In this document: piece after piece, positions 61,501 through 64,000 of the stretch
How the letters are laid out: every line of letters begins with the position of its first letter
Position numbering within the stretch: position 1 is the first letter of the stretch
Assembly: GCA_001931875.2 (NCBI GenBank)
Contig: MSJH02000841.1
Location: forward strand, 67,277-131,276
Reading direction: 5' to 3'
From: Byssochlamys sp. IMV 00236
Taxonomy: Eukaryota; Ascomycota; Eurotiomycetes; Eurotiales; Thermoascaceae
DNA length: 64,000 nucleotides
The notes under the pieces: model-generated
What the model saw: the letters and a program-made list of their open reading frames with translations, nothing else
The model's database searches: none
What the model was told of the DNA's origin: nothing
Position numbers and translations under genes: made by a program

Positions 61501-63082
61501 CAAACGGAGTCCCATAGAACAAGGACCCGATAATCAATGACATGACGATTTGACCACCAATTGTGGTCAAGGTTGATGTCCGGTCATTCCAGATCCTCTG
61601 ATAGGCGCGAAGAGTACAGATTCTAACCTGCATTGGGACACTTATCACATAGGGAGACCGTGGGTTCGTGTGCTTGGCCTGTCTTCCCCGATGACTCTCA
61701 GTGAAGTCTTCGAGAGTCGGGCCATTGAGCGGGTACTTTTCCTCGTGTGCCTGGATTTCTTCTCGTAGATTTTTGAAATCCACGCTCTCCTTCCAGTACT
61801 TTTCAAACTCCTCTGCTGTACGTGGGGTGCGGTGCTCATAGCCCTCCTTAGCCTGCCGTTCACTCGGGTTGGTTAAACTCGTCAGGAAATCTGCGGTTGT
61901 CTGTCTTGGTGGACAGTACCAGCCCATATGCTCAAAGTACTCCTTAGCCCGCGAGGTACGACCAAAAAAGACCTCACGGCCTTCGTAGAGGACAACGACC
62001 TTGTCGAATTGCTCATAGATCGCCTGAGAAGCCTGGTAGATCGCGACGAGGTGGGTGGTCTCAAAGCATTTGGAGCTCAACCGCAAGGCTTTGACGAAAT
62101 CAAGCGCATTCGCAGAATCAAGACCCCGAGTGGAGTTGTCCCAGCAGCACAGAGGGGACCCTGCGAGCGCCATTTCTGCAATAGAGACTCTCTTCCTTTC
62201 TCCTCCACTCACACCCCGCACGAAGTCAGAGCCGACCTTGGTATTGACGGTGTGGGAGAGTCCAAAGACAGCCATTACAACATCTCTGACTTCTTGAATG
62301 TACTCATTGCGTGTCTGCCCTTCACGGCGAACTCTTGGAGCTCTGGCAGCAGCCGCAAACCAGAGTGTCTCTCCTACTGTCAGGTGAGGAAAGTCTGCAT
62401 GTTTCTGTTAGCATCCGAATACTGACGATCATAAACACAACTTACGTTTCTCGACTTCCTGGTTGTAGAGGATCTCTCCCTTGAATTCGTTCTTCATCAG
62501 CTTCTGGGGAATTCCATCATAGGTGATCTCTGCAGCTTTGTCAATATCTAGGCCAGTAACATCAGCCGATATTGACTTTAGGAAGGTCGAGCAGCCTGCA
62601 CCAGGGCGCCCTAGAACCATCAGCATCTCCCCACGCTTAAGGCAGCCATGGAAATCATGTAGGATAATCTTGCGGGCTTTTTGGTCCACGCCCTTCAAGC
62701 GGAATTGAGAGGTGAGCATGGAGGTGACAGTGTGCTGAATCTGGATCGCAGCTCCTGACCCATAGACGGAGAGGTTCTTGAAGATGACACCCGTACGGCG
62801 TGGTTTGAACTTTCCTGATTCGTACTTGCGTAACTGGAACAGCATCCATTTTGAGAGATCGAACTCGTTGCTTTTTGGGTCGAGACTGGGCGATTTGGTA
62901 TCGACATCCGAGATTGCATCCCCAGCATGTGTCTGGACTTCAGACAACTTTTCCGACTGCTGCGTAGCGATGCGTTTCAATTGGTCCCGTTCACTGTCAG
63001 ACCAGATGGGATCGAACTCTGGAGTGCTTGGTTCTCCATGCTCGGTCTTCTCGTCCTCATCAGGAGTTCCTGGAGCGGCCAT
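58567..63082 (-). CDS. PDR-type (ABCG) full-size ABC transporter, drug efflux family
   Basis: This is a plasma-membrane ATP-driven exporter of the pleiotropic drug resistance family. Minus-strand exons are 63082-62446, 62394-60235, 60185-59490 and 59429-58567, with introns of 51, 49 and 60 bp. All junctions keep frame and give 1451 aa. The layout is (NBD-TMD)x2, the reverse order of ABCB pumps. NBD1 has the degenerate Walker [10 protein letters not shown] (about 158), signature VSGGERKR (about 273) and Walker [16 protein letters not shown]2 has canonical Walker [10 protein letters not shown] (about 849), variant signature [12 protein letters not shown] and Walker [14 protein letters not shown] (about 976). 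Paired degenerate and canonical sites are usual in PDR proteins. Two six-helix membrane domains lie at about 480-750 and 1130-1451. The substrate cannot be read from sequence. Confidence 0.95.
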
Positions 63083-64000
63083 TGTGCCTTCAGTGTCAGA
63101 TGGTTGTCGAGCGCGCCTTTCAGAGCCTCTGCAGATGACTTGACTAGTACTGGATGAAGAGGGGATGCGTTGTTGTCAGGAGATGAAGATTTCTCTGGGG
63201 CAGGATAATGACAGAGAGATACATCGCAGATGGCAGGAAGGACGCGCAGAGCTCGACATGAACAGGGGAAGCGCAAACGAAATACTTAAAGAGCTTGTGT
63301 GACTGCCTGCTACACACGACCCAACACCTTTGCATGTGAACGCCCCAATGATGATTCAGGAACTGTCCAATGATAATGATACTAGTTAACTACTAGCTGT
63401 AAAGCAACGATCAAGAGATCCGATGAGTGGCGCTATGAGGAACAGTTTATCGCCTTGTCTATAACTGGTACTAACATTTGCTTCTAGTTGCCTGACACGG
63501 GCCGATTTGCGCGCCTCGGCGGCCGTGGATGTCTCTTGCTGGGGCAGCCCGAATTATGACTTCCGACCCCCGACAATAATAATCGGCAGGTTTTGGCACT
63601 CCATCCGGTAAGAAATCCGTCATTCGATTCTTTTTAGGGTAACGATTTGTTCCTTACTGCCGTTGCTAAAACCAGATGGTATCTAGATACTCCGTACTCG
63701 CGTCCATATCGGCCCCTTTGACCCTCAAGACTGGATGCCAAGAAACGTCCATACTCCACCAGGAAAACACAGACAGGAATTGGAAGACAATAATGCGGGA
63801 ACGGGATGCAACAGATGCTAAGCTTCGCTCGTACTTGCCTCAGTGAGACCCGATCATCAACCATCTACACAGTCGGACATGGATCAGTGCAGCCAGAGAC
63901 GGCAGGAGGAACATACGAGGGACTGAGACGGTGGTGTAGACCCTGCCTGCTCTATGCATAAGTATAGATGAATACCTAATGTATGTACTTCCATGATACG
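63083..64000 (-). promoter_or_regulatory. Upstream region of the ABC transporter
   Basis: About 900 bp without a recognisable gene; the short open frames overlap on both strands. I looked for paired CCG/CGG drug-response sites and saw nothing convincing. Confidence 0.4.

Overview
The window looks like part of a filamentous ascomycete genome, most likely a eurotialean such as Aspergillus or Penicillium. The genes carry short spliceosomal introns (49-64 bp in most cases), and the proteins match Aspergillus-type homologues from family knowledge. The window has two sharply different compartments. No database search was possible: coordinates and exon joins were read by eye.

Positions 1 to about 41,935 are extremely AT-rich, with premature stops everywhere and copy-to-copy differences almost all C/T or G/A. 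This is the picture left by repeat-induced point mutation (RIP). It is a nested stack of dead transposons. The base layer contains a Helitron, whose Rep domain is readable on the minus strand at about 22,380-23,165. Two ~10.25-kb Ty3/gypsy retrotransposons of one family, A (2403-21458) and B (23421-39561), are inserted in that layer, both with pol on the minus strand. Inside the reverse transcriptase of A sits an 8.8-kb hAT element, D (8421-17219). Inside the integrase of B sits a 5.9-kb gypsy element with 145-bp LTRs, C (27736-33614). A and B act as empty-site references for each other, so both insertions can be placed almost to the base. D is the most unusual object: a 16-bp palindrome recurs about 16 times in it, and most copies fall inside short intron-like segments, as expected of introner-like elements.

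From about 41,936 composition becomes normal and seven intact genes follow: P5C dehydrogenase (+, proline catabolism), a 3-dehydroshikimate dehydratase-like TIM barrel (-), a divergent 6-phosphogluconate dehydrogenase (+), the XPA/Rad14 repair protein (-), methylthioadenosine phosphorylase (+), a secreted GH3 beta-glucosidase (+) and a full-size PDR-type ABC transporter (-). Two pairs are divergently transcribed from shared promoter regions: dehydratase/6PGDH and Rad14/MTAP. A compact hairpin-capped inverted-repeat element with an AT-rich core lies between MTAP and the beta-glucosidase (52,180-52,690).

The genes do not form one pathway. They are a mix of carbon and nitrogen catabolism, housekeeping, secreted enzyme and efflux functions beside a RIP-silenced repeat block.
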